From contig NZ_JAHLQA010000007.1 of assembly GCF_018918125.1 (NCBI RefSeq), positions 372,001 through 436,000 on the forward strand: DNA of 64,000 nucleotides. The letters are read 5' to 3'. Below are positions 63,651-64,000 of the stretch, in pieces. The notes beneath the pieces were generated by a model. The model saw only the letters and a program-made list of their open reading frames with translations, made no database searches and was not told where the DNA came from. The position numbers and the translations under genes are program-made. Every line of letters starts with the position of its first letter. The first letter of the stretch is position 1. This DNA comes from Blautia sp. MSJ-19. Its GTDB lineage: Bacteria > Bacillota > Clostridia > Lachnospirales > Lachnospiraceae.

Positions 63651-64000
63651 ATGTCATACGTAAAAATTGGTGTGGCAGGACCGGTTGGTTCCGGCAAGAC
63701 TGCCCTGATCGAATGTCTTACAAGACAGATGGCTTCTGAATACAGCATTGGTGTCATCACCAATGATATCTATACAAAGGAAGATGCAGAATTCCTGAGC
63801 AAAAACTCTGTTCTTCCACGCGAGCGGATCACAGGCGTAGAGACCGGCGGCTGCCCGCACACCGCAATCCGTGAAGACGCCTCCATGAACCTGGAAGCAG
63901 TAGAAGAGATGATGGAAAAATTCCCTGACATTCAGCTCCTGTTCATCGAGAGCGGCGGCGACAACCTTTCCGCAACCTTCAGCCCGGAACTCGTAGATGC
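63651..64000 (+). CDS. ureG: Urease accessory GTPase UreG (3' end outside window)
   Basis: The visible 116 residues start [10 protein letters not shown] and contain the P-loop GPVGSGKT (10-17), the [16 protein letters not shown] segment, the Cys-Pro-His metal motif ([15 protein letters not shown]) and [17 protein letters not shown]. It couples GTP hydrolysis to nickel insertion. The gene continues beyond the window; ureD/ureH is expected next. Confidence 0.95.
   Translation, partial: MSYVKIGVAGPVGSGKTALIECLTRQMASEYSIGVITNDIYTKEDAEFLSKNSVLPRERITGVETGGCPHTAIREDASMNLEAVEEMMEKFPDIQLLFIESGGDNLSATFSPELVD

Noticed and set aside
1-64000. CRISPR array, prophage or insertion sequence
   Set aside because: No regularly spaced repeat array, no transposase, integrase or phage genes, and no terminal repeats with target duplications were seen.

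Overview
The window reads as chromosomal DNA of an anaerobic gut Firmicute, most probably a Lachnospiraceae member of the Blautia/Ruminococcus type. The reasons are strong AGGAGG ribosome sites, YesM/YesN two-component pairs beside ribose-type ABC importers, a Clostridia-style bile salt hydrolase, CDP-glycerol transferases, a citrate synthase and a complete-looking urease locus. The genus is an inference from protein style, not a database result. I see no rRNA, tRNA, CRISPR array, prophage or insertion sequence.

Layout. 1-9.2 kb: two convergent surface genes, the 3' part of a giant GLUG-repeat protein and a secreted papain-like protease carrying lectin-like, InlB-type and leucine-rich-repeat modules. 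9.3-17 kb: a LacI-controlled sugar or polyol cluster (FucU mutarotase, class II aldolase, LacI regulator, xylulokinase-like kinase, galactitol-1-phosphate dehydrogenase-like enzyme, PfkB sugar-phosphate kinase, aldo/keto reductase) without PTS genes. 17.8-24.7 kb: a second cluster around a ROK regulator (divergent UlaG-like hydrolase, zinc dehydrogenase, FGGY kinase and two adjacent MtlD-family paralogues). A repetitive noncoding element of about 0.5-0.7 kb follows each of these two clusters. 25.6-35 kb: a response regulator, a histidine kinase and a membrane-anchored sugar-binding protein in one overlapping operon, followed by a ribose-type ABC importer. 35.4-51.6 kb: rhamnulokinase, an arabinose/fucose isomerase-family protein, a second YesM/YesN pair, two teichoic-acid-type transferases (one fused to a glycosyltransferase), a rhamnose-type ABC importer and an AraC regulator. 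51.8-56.3 kb: a bile salt hydrolase operon, an Spx/ArsC-like protein, a broken AlbA_2-type regulator and a HAD phosphatase. 56.5-59.1 kb: citrate synthase overlapping tryptophanyl-tRNA synthetase. 59.4-64 kb: ureA-ureB-ureC-ureI-ureE-ureF-ureG, the last running off the window.

The region is largely a sugar and polyol acquisition island followed by host-interaction functions (bile salt hydrolysis, urea use). The most unusual items are: the two-copy intergenic element with variable internal tandem units; the MtlD-like pair in which both proteins lack the catalytic histidine; a 35-bp symmetric promoter/operator serving two divergent transcripts; a perfectly paired three-stem palindromic element at the start of the bile salt hydrolase operon; and an intrinsic terminator between the urease promoter and ureA.
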